This document shows positions 1 through 5,427 of a DNA stretch of 5,427 bases, piece by piece. The notes beneath the pieces were generated by a model. It worked only from the letters and a program-made list of their open reading frames with translations. It was not told the DNA's origin and did not search any database. The stretch's first letter is position 1, and every line of letters starts with the position of its first letter. Origin of the DNA: Alphaproteobacteria bacterium (GTDB lineage: Bacteria; Pseudomonadota; Alphaproteobacteria; Reyranellales; Reyranellaceae); contig JABCYT010000292.1 in NCBI GenBank assembly GCA_013290035.1, positions 1 to 5,427 of the forward strand, read 5' to 3'. Both the position numbers and the translations under genes were made by a program.

Positions 1-435
1 ACTGATGCGGTCCGCCCGCCTGCGGCGAAGCTCGGTGATCTGGAGCGCTTCAAGAATGTGATCCATGCGCTCGCTGTCCGGCGGCAGGCCCGCGCACCGC
101 GCCGCGAGGGTGAGATTGGCGGCGACGCTCACGGCGTCGATGAGATGGAAGGACTGGAAAACGAGGCCGATCCGGCGGCCGCGGAAGCGATCGCGTTCGG
201 AGGCGGACAATCCCCATAATGCGGTGTCTTCGACGCATATTGCGCCGCCTGCGGGCGCGCGAACGCCGGCAAGCGCCATCAGGGCCGTGGTCTTGCCCGA
301 GCCGGAGGCGCCGACGATGGCGACGGACCGACCGCGCGCGACCTTGAGGTCGGGCAACGTAGCGAACGTCCGGCCGTCGCGCCCCAGAACGACGCCACGA
401 GTCGTGAGGGCTGCAAAAGCCGAATGGTCGCTCAC
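1..435 (-). CDS. LolD/MacB-type ABC transporter ATP-binding protein, N-terminal part (gene runs off left edge)
   Basis: The first 145 residues of an ABC ATPase are visible. Walker A is GASGSGKT at residues 42-49, and the Q-loop is VFQSFHL with Gln94. The segment ends at ADRIS, just where the LSGGQ-type signature would begin, so the signature, Walker B and H-loop lie outside the window. The spacing and the 'RxxxIGLVFQSFHLI' style are typical of the LolD/MacB/FtsE group, whose ATPases power FtsX-fold permeases rather than classical importers. No ATG is available. The GTG start is chosen because a GGAGG lies four bases upstream (440-444), and no better start occurs before the AT-rich element at 467-479. 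That element resembles a Zur operator, so this is probably the first gene of a zinc-repressed operon whose permease and accessory genes would follow to the left. The ABC ATPase assignment is secure. The substrate is unknown, and lipoprotein release (true LolD) or macrolide/peptide export remain possible from sequence alone. Confidence 0.93.
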   Translation of the reverse strand, partial: MSDHSAFAALTTRGVVLGRDGRTFATLPDLKVARGRSVAIVGASGSGKTTALMALAGVRAPAGGAICVEDTALWGLSASERDRFRGRRIGLVFQSFHLIDAVSVAANLTLAARCAGLPPDSERMDHILEALQITELRRRRADRIS

Positions 436-439
436 GTCG

Positions 440-444
440 CCTCC
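440..444 (-). promoter_or_regulatory. Ribosome binding site deciding the GTG start of the ABC ATPase
   Basis: The minus strand reads GGAGG, then CGAC, then GTG. This is a full Shine-Dalgarno core with a short 4-base spacer. It supports translation from GTG at 435, where no ATG is available near the 5' end of the reading frame. Confidence 0.65.
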
Positions 445-466
445 GCGAAGCAGCTCTTCACGAAAA

Positions 467-479
467 GATATAATATAAC
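467..479. promoter_or_regulatory. Zur-box-like operator upstream of the ABC ATPase gene
   Basis: The plus strand reads GATATAATATAAC, which matches the odd palindrome GTTATA-N-TATAAC centred on 473 with one mismatch (position 468). The following A makes a 12-mer, TATAATATAACA (469-480), identical to the one upstream of the receptor gene at 2746-2757. The E. coli znu operator contains TGTTATAATATCACA, and proteobacterial Zur sites share this TGTTATA-N-TATAACA form. The element lies 31 bases upstream of the GTG start and could overlap the -10 region of the minus-strand promoter, which fits a repressor site. No convincing -35 hexamer was seen, so the promoter itself is not called. Zur is inferred from the motif; another Fur-family repressor cannot be excluded. 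Confidence 0.72.
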
Positions 480-524
480 AACATTGTGCCATCCCTGTGG
501 CGGCTCTTGCGGTTTTGCCGGCGG

Positions 525-580
525 TCAAAATTTTTGCGTGAGGCCGAGCAGATCAAAATTTTTGCGTGAGGCCGAGCAGA
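525..580. repeat. Exact 28-bp tandem duplication spanning the receptor stop codon
   Basis: Bases 525-552 and 553-580 are identical over all 28 positions and directly abut. The right copy encodes the last residues of the TonB-dependent receptor (LLGLTQKF plus the TGA stop). The left copy lies after the stop, out of frame because 28 is not a multiple of three. Each copy contains the AAAATTTTT run. Because the duplication starts right at the stop codon, the protein is unchanged, including its terminal phenylalanine. Confidence 0.95.
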
Positions 581-2709
581 AAGGTGCGCCGCTGGCCGAA
601 CTGGGGCGCGCCGACGCCGACGCCCGAGCCGTTGCGGATCTGGTAGCTGTTGTCGAACAGGTTGATCACATCGAAACGCAACTGAGTAGACTTGCCCAGG
701 CCGATGGGGATCTTCTGCACCAGCGAGGCGTTGACGACGGCGTAGCCGGGTAGCGACAGGTCGTTGGGCGTGACGACGGTGGTGCGCAGGCCGCTGCCGT
801 ACAGCATGTCGGTCGATACGCGGGTCGCCCAGTCCTTGTCGGGATTGAAGGTGTAGGCGGCGCCGCTCGACATCGTCCAGCCCTGGCTGTGGTCGAGGGT
901 GATGTAGTTGTTTGCAATATAGGCGAGCTCGGCCTGGCCGAAATTGAACTGCGCGGAGTTGATGTTGGTTCCGATGCCGTTGCCGAAGGCGCCGTTAAAG
1001 TAGACCGACCATGGACCCTCGTCGTAGGCGGATTGGAACTCGACGCCTTTGACGATGGCGTTGGCGTAGTTGAACGAAGTCAGCGAGATCGGCGCGCCGA
1101 ACTGGCCCTCGTCGAGCAGGTTCTGGGCGATCTTGTAGTAGGCGCTGAGGCCAAGCGTCAGGCCGCGCAGCGGTTTCGCTGTGACGCCGACATCGAAATA
1201 GTCGGCCCGCTCCGCCCTTACGGGATCGTTGGTCGTCACTTCGGGTGCGGCGACGGTGCCGGCCAAGGCCGCGATCGAGTTGCTGCTCACCTGGATGAGC
1301 GGCGGTGGCGTGAAGTAGCGGGAATAGCCGGCGCGGAAGGTGAACATCTCGTCGGGTTGCCAGACGACGTTGATGCGCGGGCTGAACTGGTTCTCCTGGG
1401 TGGGGGAAGTGATGGCGTCGAAACGCAGACCGAAATTCACCGTGACGGTGGGCACGAGCCGCCATTCGTCCTGCAGGTAGACGCTGTAGGTCCAGCCGGT
1501 GATATCGGAGCTGTCGGTGAAGCCGAAGGGCTGGTCGGACGGAACCAGAACGCTGGTCGGATCGGTGGGATCGCTGAGGACCTGCAGCAGGGTATTGCCC
1601 TGGGTGTTGGCGGTGGCGCGCTCGCGCTGCACCAGGAAGCCGCCGCGCACCGTGTGCTTGTCGGCGACCTTCCAGGACCCGTCGCCCTGCGCGCCGGTGG
1701 CGAAGGTCGTTCGCCCGGTCCACGGCGCAATGCCGTTGAACGCCAGGTCGCCGAACTGGTCGGGCTGGTAGGTCAGGCTGGAATAGCGGGCGAAGCCCGA
1801 GAGCTGGAAGTTGACGTCCTGGTAGCTCTTCTGCAGCGAGGCGATGGCGAAGTAGCTCTTCTCCCACTGGCGCTGATCTAGGACCGCGCTGTTCCACTCG
1901 GACTGGCCGTTGACGGTGAAGTTCGGCGTCTGGAAGGGGACGTTGGGGATCTGGAAGGCGGAGCTCGCACCGCCGACGATCAAGGCGAGCCGCGTGTTGT
2001 CGTCGACGATGCCGGTGATCTTGGCGAGCCCGTACCACTGGTCGGTGTCGTCGTGGATCGGCGAGAACGATGAGGTCGGATTCTCGATGCCGAGACCGTT
2101 GTGGATGTACTGGCCGGCCGCGAAATAGTCGATCGCGCCGGTGCGGCCGCCGTAGGAGAAAGCGGGCTGCGAATAGTCGCGCGAGCCGCCGGTGATGGAG
2201 GCCTCGGCGCCAGGATTGGTCGTACCGGATTTCACGGTGATGTCGACGATGCCTGCGGTATGCAGGCCGTACTGGGCGGGCAAGGCGCCGGTCAGCAGCG
2301 ACATCTGGTCGGCATAGCGCGTGGCCAGGATGTTGTTGAACAGCGACAGGCCCTCGGGCAGCTGCACGCCATCGAGCCGGTATTGCACGTTGCCATGGTC
2401 GCCGCGCACGTGGATCTGGCCGAAACTGTCCTGCACCACGCCGGGCGCGCGCAGCAGCACCTGGTTCAGCGGCGCGTTCTCGCCTTGTGGGACGTTCTGG
2501 ATCACGCGGTTGCCGAAATCGTAGACCGTGGCGCCGAGGCTCGGCTGGATGGAACTGCGCGCCTCGTCCAGCCGCGTCGCCGTGACGGTGATGCCGAGCG
2601 ACGGATCGGCGACCGGCGACGGTGGGGGTGGCGGCGTTTGCGCGGCGGCTGGCGTTACCGCCGCGATCAGGCTCGAGACCAACGTCAAACTGCCGACACG
2701 CCGCCGCAT
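553..2709 (-). CDS. TonB-dependent outer-membrane receptor, probably in a zinc-responsive regulon
   Basis: This is a complete 718-residue receptor. It would import a ligand across the outer membrane using TonB-ExbBD energy. Residues 1-23 form a Sec signal peptide: MRRR, a hydrophobic core, and cleavage after AAA. A Pro-rich stretch follows, then a TonB box (ITVTATR, 40-46). The plug runs from about 55 to 160 and includes LNQVLLRAPGVV, IHVRGDHGNVQYRLDGV and the end segment AGIVDITVKSG. The rest is a 22-strand-type barrel with many alternating aromatic strands, ending in LTQKF with the C-terminal Phe used for barrel insertion by BAM. ATG at 2709 is preferred because it begins the signal peptide directly after a GGGGGA; GTG at 2721 would add four residues and cannot be excluded. 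The length is normal for the family. The barrel shows only scattered histidines, no His-rich loop of the ZnuD kind and no cysteine, so the ligand (free zinc, a metallophore, or something else) is open. A Zur-like box overlaps the promoter. Confidence 0.95.
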   Translation of the reverse strand: MRRRVGSLTLVSSLIAAVTPAAAQTPPPPPSPVADPSLGITVTATRLDEARSSIQPSLGATVYDFGNRVIQNVPQGENAPLNQVLLRAPGVVQDSFGQIHVRGDHGNVQYRLDGVQLPEGLSLFNNILATRYADQMSLLTGALPAQYGLHTAGIVDITVKSGTTNPGAEASITGGSRDYSQPAFSYGGRTGAIDYFAAGQYIHNGLGIENPTSSFSPIHDDTDQWYGLAKITGIVDDNTRLALIVGGASSAFQIPNVPFQTPNFTVNGQSEWNSAVLDQRQWEKSYFAIASLQKSYQDVNFQLSGFARYSSLTYQPDQFGDLAFNGIAPWTGRTTFATGAQGDGSWKVADKHTVRGGFLVQRERATANTQGNTLLQVLSDPTDPTSVLVPSDQPFGFTDSSDITGWTYSVYLQDEWRLVPTVTVNFGLRFDAITSPTQENQFSPRINVVWQPDEMFTFRAGYSRYFTPPPLIQVSSNSIAALAGTVAAPEVTTNDPVRAERADYFDVGVTAKPLRGLTLGLSAYYKIAQNLLDEGQFGAPISLTSFNYANAIVKGVEFQSAYDEGPWSVYFNGAFGNGIGTNINSAQFNFGQAELAYIANNYITLDHSQGWTMSSGAAYTFNPDKDWATRVSTDMLYGSGLRTTVVTPNDLSLPGYAVVNASLVQKIPIGLGKSTQLRFDVINLFDNSYQIRNGSGVGVGAPQFGQRRTFLLGLTQKF

Positions 2710-2743
2710 GGCTTCCCCCACGATCCGCCTTCGCAGAGGAGAC

Positions 2744-2756
2744 GCTATAATATAAC
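2744..2756. promoter_or_regulatory. Zur-box-like operator upstream of the TonB-dependent receptor
   Basis: The plus strand reads GCTATAATATAAC, which matches GTTATA-N-TATAAC centred on 2750 with a single mismatch (position 2745). The right half continues as TATAACATTA, extending the agreement with the longer TAATGTTAT...ATAACATTA form known for alphaproteobacterial Zur sites. The 12-mer at 2746-2757 is identical to the one at 469-480. The element sits 34 bases upstream of the ATG and overlaps the proposed -10 and spacer, where a bound repressor would block RNA polymerase. The motif is seen directly; its assignment to Zur is inference from known operators. Confidence 0.78.
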
Positions 2757-2771
2757 ATTAAGTTCGGTCAA
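2744..2771 (-). promoter_or_regulatory. Sigma70-like promoter of the TonB-dependent receptor
   Basis: The minus strand carries TTGACC (2771-2766) and TATAGC (2749-2744), separated by 16 bases. The -35 matches TTGACA at five of six positions and the -10 matches TATAAT at four of six. The Zur-like palindrome coincides with the -10 and the downstream part of the spacer. The start of transcription would fall near 2737, about 28 bases before the ATG. The alternative -10 frames within the AT-rich element (TATTAT) give a spacer that is too short. Confidence 0.55.
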
Positions 2772-2842
2772 TGCCGCTGCGTCCATCGATCGGGGGCGAT
2801 GGCAAAACGGCCACCGTGCGGCGCGATTCAGGGGTACTTCAA

Positions 2843-2868
2843 GAGGCGCCAGCCGTGCCTGGCGCCTC
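2843..2868 (-). terminator. Terminator-like hairpin after the GlcG-like gene
   Basis: A perfect 10-bp stem (GAGGCGCCAG paired with CTGGCGCCTC) encloses a 6-base loop. It lies 44 bases past the stop of the GlcG-like gene and before the receptor promoter, where a terminator is expected. On the minus strand only TT follows the stem, then GAAGT, so the U-tract is poor. The stem is nearly all GC and is the strongest hairpin noticed in the window. It probably isolates the receptor from read-through, but it could instead be an RNA-stabilising 3' structure. Confidence 0.55.
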
Positions 2869-2912
2869 CTTGTGCGTTATCTCGGGTGAGTGGGATGGCG
2901 GCGCAGCAAGCC

Positions 2913-3449
2913 TTACTTCAGGACGGCAACGCCTGCCTGGGACAACAGGTCGTCCTGCGCGCCGGCGCCGCCGCTCACGCCGATGGCGCCGACGACCTTG
3001 CCGCCGACCATCAGGGGATTGCCGCCGCGCGAGGCGATCACGTCGTCGAGCGTCGTCAGATAATTGAAGTACGGGCCCTTGCCGATCAGGTTCTCGAACG
3101 CAAGCGTCGGGCGGCGATAGCGTGCCGCCGTGCGCGCCTTGTGCTGGGAAATCGCGATCGACGCATACTGGCAATTGTCCATTTTTTCGAAATAGACCAG
3201 GTCGCCGGACGGCCCGACGACGGCAATGCAGAAGCCGTCCCATTTCCGCTTCGCTGCCTCGGCGGCAGCGCCTGCGGCGACCTTCTTGGCGGTCTCGAGA
3301 TTGATCGTCTCGCCGTAAGGCGGCGGCGTGAAGGTGTCCGCGACCGTGTCGTTCGGGTTGTTCGGATTCGGTGCCACCTGGGCCAGGACCGCCGAGCTTA
3401 TCAGCAGGGCTGCACCCAAGGCGCTTGCCATCAAAGTAAGACGACTCAT
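2913..3449 (-). CDS. Exported GlcG/HbpS-family (DUF336) heme-binding-like protein
   Basis: A 178-residue protein. Residues 1-23 are a signal peptide (MSRLTLMASALGAALLISSAVLA, cleavage before Gln24), so it is probably periplasmic or secreted. An Asn/Pro-rich linker (25-46) leads into a GlcG/HbpS domain from about 50 to 178. Family hallmarks seen are LETAKKVAAGA at the first helix, IAVVGPSGDLVYFEKMDN (75-92), the helix ISQHKARTAARYRRPT (100-115), and GGNPLMVGGKVVGAIGVSGG...QDDLLSQAG near the end. HbpS of Streptomyces binds heme outside the cell, and GlcG is encoded with glycolate oxidase genes. The biochemical role of most members, including this one, is unknown. The start at 3449 is fixed by a strong GGGAGGAA five bases upstream; a TTG at 3464 would place that site inside the coding region. 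It appears monocistronic: SecA lies 146 bp upstream and a hairpin follows. Confidence 0.88.
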   Translation of the reverse strand: MSRLTLMASALGAALLISSAVLAQVAPNPNNPNDTVADTFTPPPYGETINLETAKKVAAGAAAEAAKRKWDGFCIAVVGPSGDLVYFEKMDNCQYASIAISQHKARTAARYRRPTLAFENLIGKGPYFNYLTTLDDVIASRGGNPLMVGGKVVGAIGVSGGAGAQDDLLSQAGVAVLK

Positions 3450-3452
3450 CTG

Positions 3453-3460
3453 TTCCTCCC
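3453..3460 (-). promoter_or_regulatory. Strong ribosome binding site of the GlcG-like gene
   Basis: The minus strand reads GGGAGGAA, placing GGAGG five bases before ATG at 3449. This decides the start in favour of MSRLT and against the upstream TTG at 3464, whose extra residues REEQ would be encoded by the Shine-Dalgarno itself. Confidence 0.8.
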
Positions 3461-3499
3461 TCAATTCCCGCCGGCGTTGGTTGGATGGCTGCTCCGGCG

Positions 3500-3518
3500 C
3501 GGTCTGTTCAACAGACCG
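3500..3518. promoter_or_regulatory. Perfect 19-bp palindrome upstream of the GlcG-like gene (possible operator)
   Basis: CGGTCTGTTCAACAGACCG is a perfect inverted repeat with 9-base arms around the single C at 3509. With one mismatch the symmetry extends to 3497-3521. It lies 51 bases upstream of the GlcG-like start and 78 bases past the SecA stop. The one-base centre makes a tight hairpin unlikely and a dimeric repressor or activator site more likely. No U-tract follows on the minus strand. A secA terminator role is possible but less favoured. Confidence 0.45.
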
Positions 3519-3595
3519 AGCTTATCGGACGGCAGGCGGCCTGGAGAATTGACGGTTTGGTTACCAGGGCAGCCGGTTCAGCCGGCGGCCGGTCG

Positions 3596-5427
3596 TCAGA
3601 CTCTGCCGTGGCAGTGCTTGAACTTCTTGCCCGAGCCGCAGGGGCAGGGCGCATTGCGGGCGACCTTGCCCCAGGTCGAGGGGTTGTTGGGGTCAAGCTT
3701 CGTCTTGGCGGCGCGCGGCCGCGGCAGCGTGGCGACGCCGCCACCGTCCGGATCGGCCGGGTCGAAGGCCGGATCGTCGCTGAGCCGGGTGGCGAGTGCC
3801 GGATCCTCGTGGACCTCGTGCATCTGCGCCGGCATCTCGGGCATCGGCGCCGGCTCCATGCGCAGCTGCAGCGTCGCCAGCAGGCTCACGACCTGCTCGC
3901 GCAGGCCGCTCAGCAGGTCGTTGAAGAGATTGAACGCCTCGCGTTTGTACTCGTTCAGCGGATCCTTCTGGCCGTAGGCCCTGAGCCCGATGCCCTGGCG
4001 CAGATGGTCGAGGTGGAGCAGGTGATCCTTCCAGCTCTGGTCGAAGAGCTGCATCAGCACGCTCTTCTCGACCTGGCGCCAGACGTCCGTGCCGTGCTGC
4101 GCCGCCCGTTGGGCGAACAGCCGTTCGACCGCATCGCCCAGCCGCGACTTGATCTCCTCGTCGGCGATGCCCTCTTCCTTGGCCCAGGCGTCGACCGGCA
4201 GGTCGAGGCCGAACAGGCGCTGCACCTCGTCCTTGAGCTCGGCCGTCTTCCATTGCTCGGCATAGACGTCCTGGGGGATCGTCCGCGCCACCAGGGCGTC
4301 GACCACGTCGCTGCGCATGCCGGCCACGGTGTCCGAGACGTCCTCGGTCGCCATCAGCTCGACGCGCTCCTTGTAGATCTCCTTGCGCTGGCTGTTCATG
4401 ACGTCGTCGAAGCGCAGCAGGTTCTTGCGGATCTCGAAGTTGCGCGCCTCGACCTTGCCCTGCGCCGTCTCCAGCGCCTTGTTGAGCCAGCGGTGGGTCA
4501 GCGCCTCGTCGTCGGCCATGCCCTTCTTCTGGACCCAGTCGAGCACCTTGTTGTTGCCGAATATGCGCATCAGGTCGTCTTCCAGCGACAGGAAGAACTT
4601 CGACGCGCCCGGATCGCCCTGGCGGCCCGAGCGGCCGCGCAGCTGGTTGTCGATGCGCCGGCTTTCATGACGCTCGGTGCCGACCACGTAGAGGCCGCCC
4701 GCCTTCAGCACGATCTCGCGATTGCCCTCGACCTCCGCCTTGATCTCCGCCGCCCTGCGTCCGAGCTCGGCCTTGCGCGCGGCATCGTCGGGCAGCGTGG
4801 TCATGATCTCGGCCTCGGCCTGGCGCAGCAGCATGTCGGCGTTGCCGCCCAGCTGGATGTCGGTGCCGCGGCCGGCCATGTTGGTGGCGATGGTGATGGC
4901 GCCCGGCCGGCCGGCCTGGGCCACGATCTGCGCTTCCTGCTCGTGGTAGCGCGCATTCAGCACGTTGTGCGGGATCCTGGCCTTCTTCAGCTCCTCCGAC
5001 AGCGCCTCCGACTTCTCGATCGACACCGTGCCGACCAGCATCGGCTGCTGGCGGGAGCGGCAGTCCTCGATCAGCTTGACGATGGCGCGCGTCTTGTCGG
5101 CCAGCGTGCGGTAGATCTCGTCGTCGGCGTCCTTGCGGGCGACCGCCACGTTGGTCGGGATCTCGACGACCTCGAGCTTGTAGATCTCGCCGAACTCGCC
5201 GGCCTCGGTCATCGCCGTGCCGGTCATGCCGGCGAGCTTGGGATACATGCGGAACAGGTTCTGGAAGGTGATCGAGGCCAGCGTCTGGTTCTCGCGCTGG
5301 ATCTCGACCTTCTCCTTGGCCTCGAGCGCCTGGTGCAGGCCCTCGGAGTAGCGCCGGCCGGCCATCATGCGGCCGGTGAACTCGTCGATGATGACGACCT
5401 GGCCGTCCTTCACGATATAGTCGACGT
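3596..5427 (-). CDS. secA: Preprotein translocase ATPase SecA, C-terminal 609 residues (5' end outside window)
   Basis: SecA drives export of unfolded preproteins through SecYEG with ATP at the inner membrane. The visible part begins at VDYIVKDG, about a third of the way into a ~900-residue protein. Fragment residues 14-19 are DEFTGR, and 45-70 hold [29 protein letters not shown]2 follows with GTVSIEKSE (132-140), [17 protein letters not shown] (179-195) and the arginine-finger region [15 protein letters not shown] (259-273). The helical scaffold and wing domain come next, including [37 protein letters not shown] (462-498). An acidic, Pro-rich linker (~523-585) precedes the SEC-C zinc motif [14 protein letters not shown] (593-606), in the form CxCx8CH, which binds zinc and supports SecB and ribosome contact. 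The frame is intact through the stop at 3596. The N-terminal Walker A and most of the preprotein crosslinking domain are not in view. Identification is certain. Confidence 0.99.
   Translation of the reverse strand, partial: VDYIVKDGQVVIIDEFTGRMMAGRRYSEGLHQALEAKEKVEIQRENQTLASITFQNLFRMYPKLAGMTGTAMTEAGEFGEIYKLEVVEIPTNVAVARKDADDEIYRTLADKTRAIVKLIEDCRSRQQPMLVGTVSIEKSEALSEELKKARIPHNVLNARYHEQEAQIVAQAGRPGAITIATNMAGRGTDIQLGGNADMLLRQAEAEIMTTLPDDAARKAELGRRAAEIKAEVEGNREIVLKAGGLYVVGTERHESRRIDNQLRGRSGRQGDPGASKFFLSLEDDLMRIFGNNKVLDWVQKKGMADDEALTHRWLNKALETAQGKVEARNFEIRKNLLRFDDVMNSQRKEIYKERVELMATEDVSDTVAGMRSDVVDALVARTIPQDVYAEQWKTAELKDEVQRLFGLDLPVDAWAKEEGIADEEIKSRLGDAVERLFAQRAAQHGTDVWRQVEKSVLMQLFDQSWKDHLLHLDHLRQGIGLRAYGQKDPLNEYKREAFNLFNDLLSGLREQVVSLLATLQLRMEPAPMPEMPAQMHEVHEDPALATRLSDDPAFDPADPDGGGVATLPRPRAAKTKLDPNNPSTWGKVARNAPCPCGSGKKFKHCHGRV

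Noticed and set aside
467..479. Reading the AT-rich element as an iron Fur box
   Set aside because: The Fur consensus has GATAAT-type repeats with ATCATTATC halves. This element lacks them and fits the TGTTATA-N-TATAACA Zur form far better.
525..580. Phase-variation switch based on the tandem repeat
   Set aside because: The second copy lies after the stop codon, so copy-number change would not alter the receptor reading frame.
889..1881. Long plus-strand open frame (330 codons) opposite the receptor
   Set aside because: It lies antisense inside a clear receptor gene. Its product has no recognisable domain and is rich in Ala, Gly, Val, Glu and Arg, as expected from GC-rich antisense frames.
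553..2709. Heme receptor assignment for the TonB-dependent receptor because of the adjacent HbpS-like gene
   Set aside because: No FRAP/NPNL heme-receptor motif was seen in the barrel, and the upstream operator points to zinc rather than iron or heme.
995..2758. Minus-strand frame of 587 codons overlapping the receptor
   Set aside because: It is an alternative frame of the receptor with extreme Arg/Ala content and no family features.
3575..3595. GCCGG/CCGGC hairpin just after the secA stop as a terminator
   Set aside because: The stem is only five pairs and no U-run follows on the minus strand; such GCCGG repeats are common by chance in this base composition.
2799..3977. Plus-strand open frame of 392 codons across the GlcG-like gene and the secA end
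   Set aside because: It crosses two well-supported opposite-strand genes and their intergenic gap, with Arg/Ala-rich and low-complexity content; a GC-rich shadow frame.

Overview
The window is about two-thirds GC and carries four genes, all on the minus strand. Its codon use, gene families and SecA sequence fit an alphaproteobacterium (possibly a Rhodospirillales/Rhizobiales-like lineage). That placement is inferred from general sequence character; no marker was aligned. All coding ORFs on the plus strand look like shadows of these genes.

Layout from right to left, in the direction of transcription. (1) 5427-3596 is the C-terminal two-thirds of SecA, the ATPase motor of the general secretion pathway, ending in a zinc-binding SEC-C motif. 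(2) A 146-bp gap holds a perfect 19-bp palindrome. (3) 3449-2913 encodes a small exported protein of the GlcG/HbpS (DUF336) family. (4) A ~200-bp gap (2710-2912) holds a strong hairpin, a sigma70-like promoter and a Zur-box-like palindrome. (5) 2709-553 encodes a complete TonB-dependent outer-membrane receptor. (6) A 117-bp gap (436-552) holds a second copy of the same palindrome and half of an exact 28-bp tandem duplication. (7) 435-1 encodes the N-terminal 145 residues of a LolD/MacB-type ABC transporter ATPase, which runs off the left edge.

The main observation is regulatory. The receptor and the ABC ATPase each have, just upstream, the same AT-rich element in an otherwise GC-rich sequence. 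They share an identical 12-mer (TATAATATAACA on the plus strand), and each matches the odd palindrome GTTATA-N-TATAAC with one mismatch. This closely resembles the operator of Zur, the zinc-sensing Fur-family repressor. The simplest reading is a zinc-starvation module. An outer-membrane receptor would bring zinc or a zinc-bearing ligand into the periplasm, and a separately promoted LolD/FtsX-type ABC system would act at the inner membrane, as in other Zur-controlled operons of this ABC type. The substrate is not visible in the sequence. SecA and the GlcG-like gene lie outside this regulated pair, separated from it by the hairpin.
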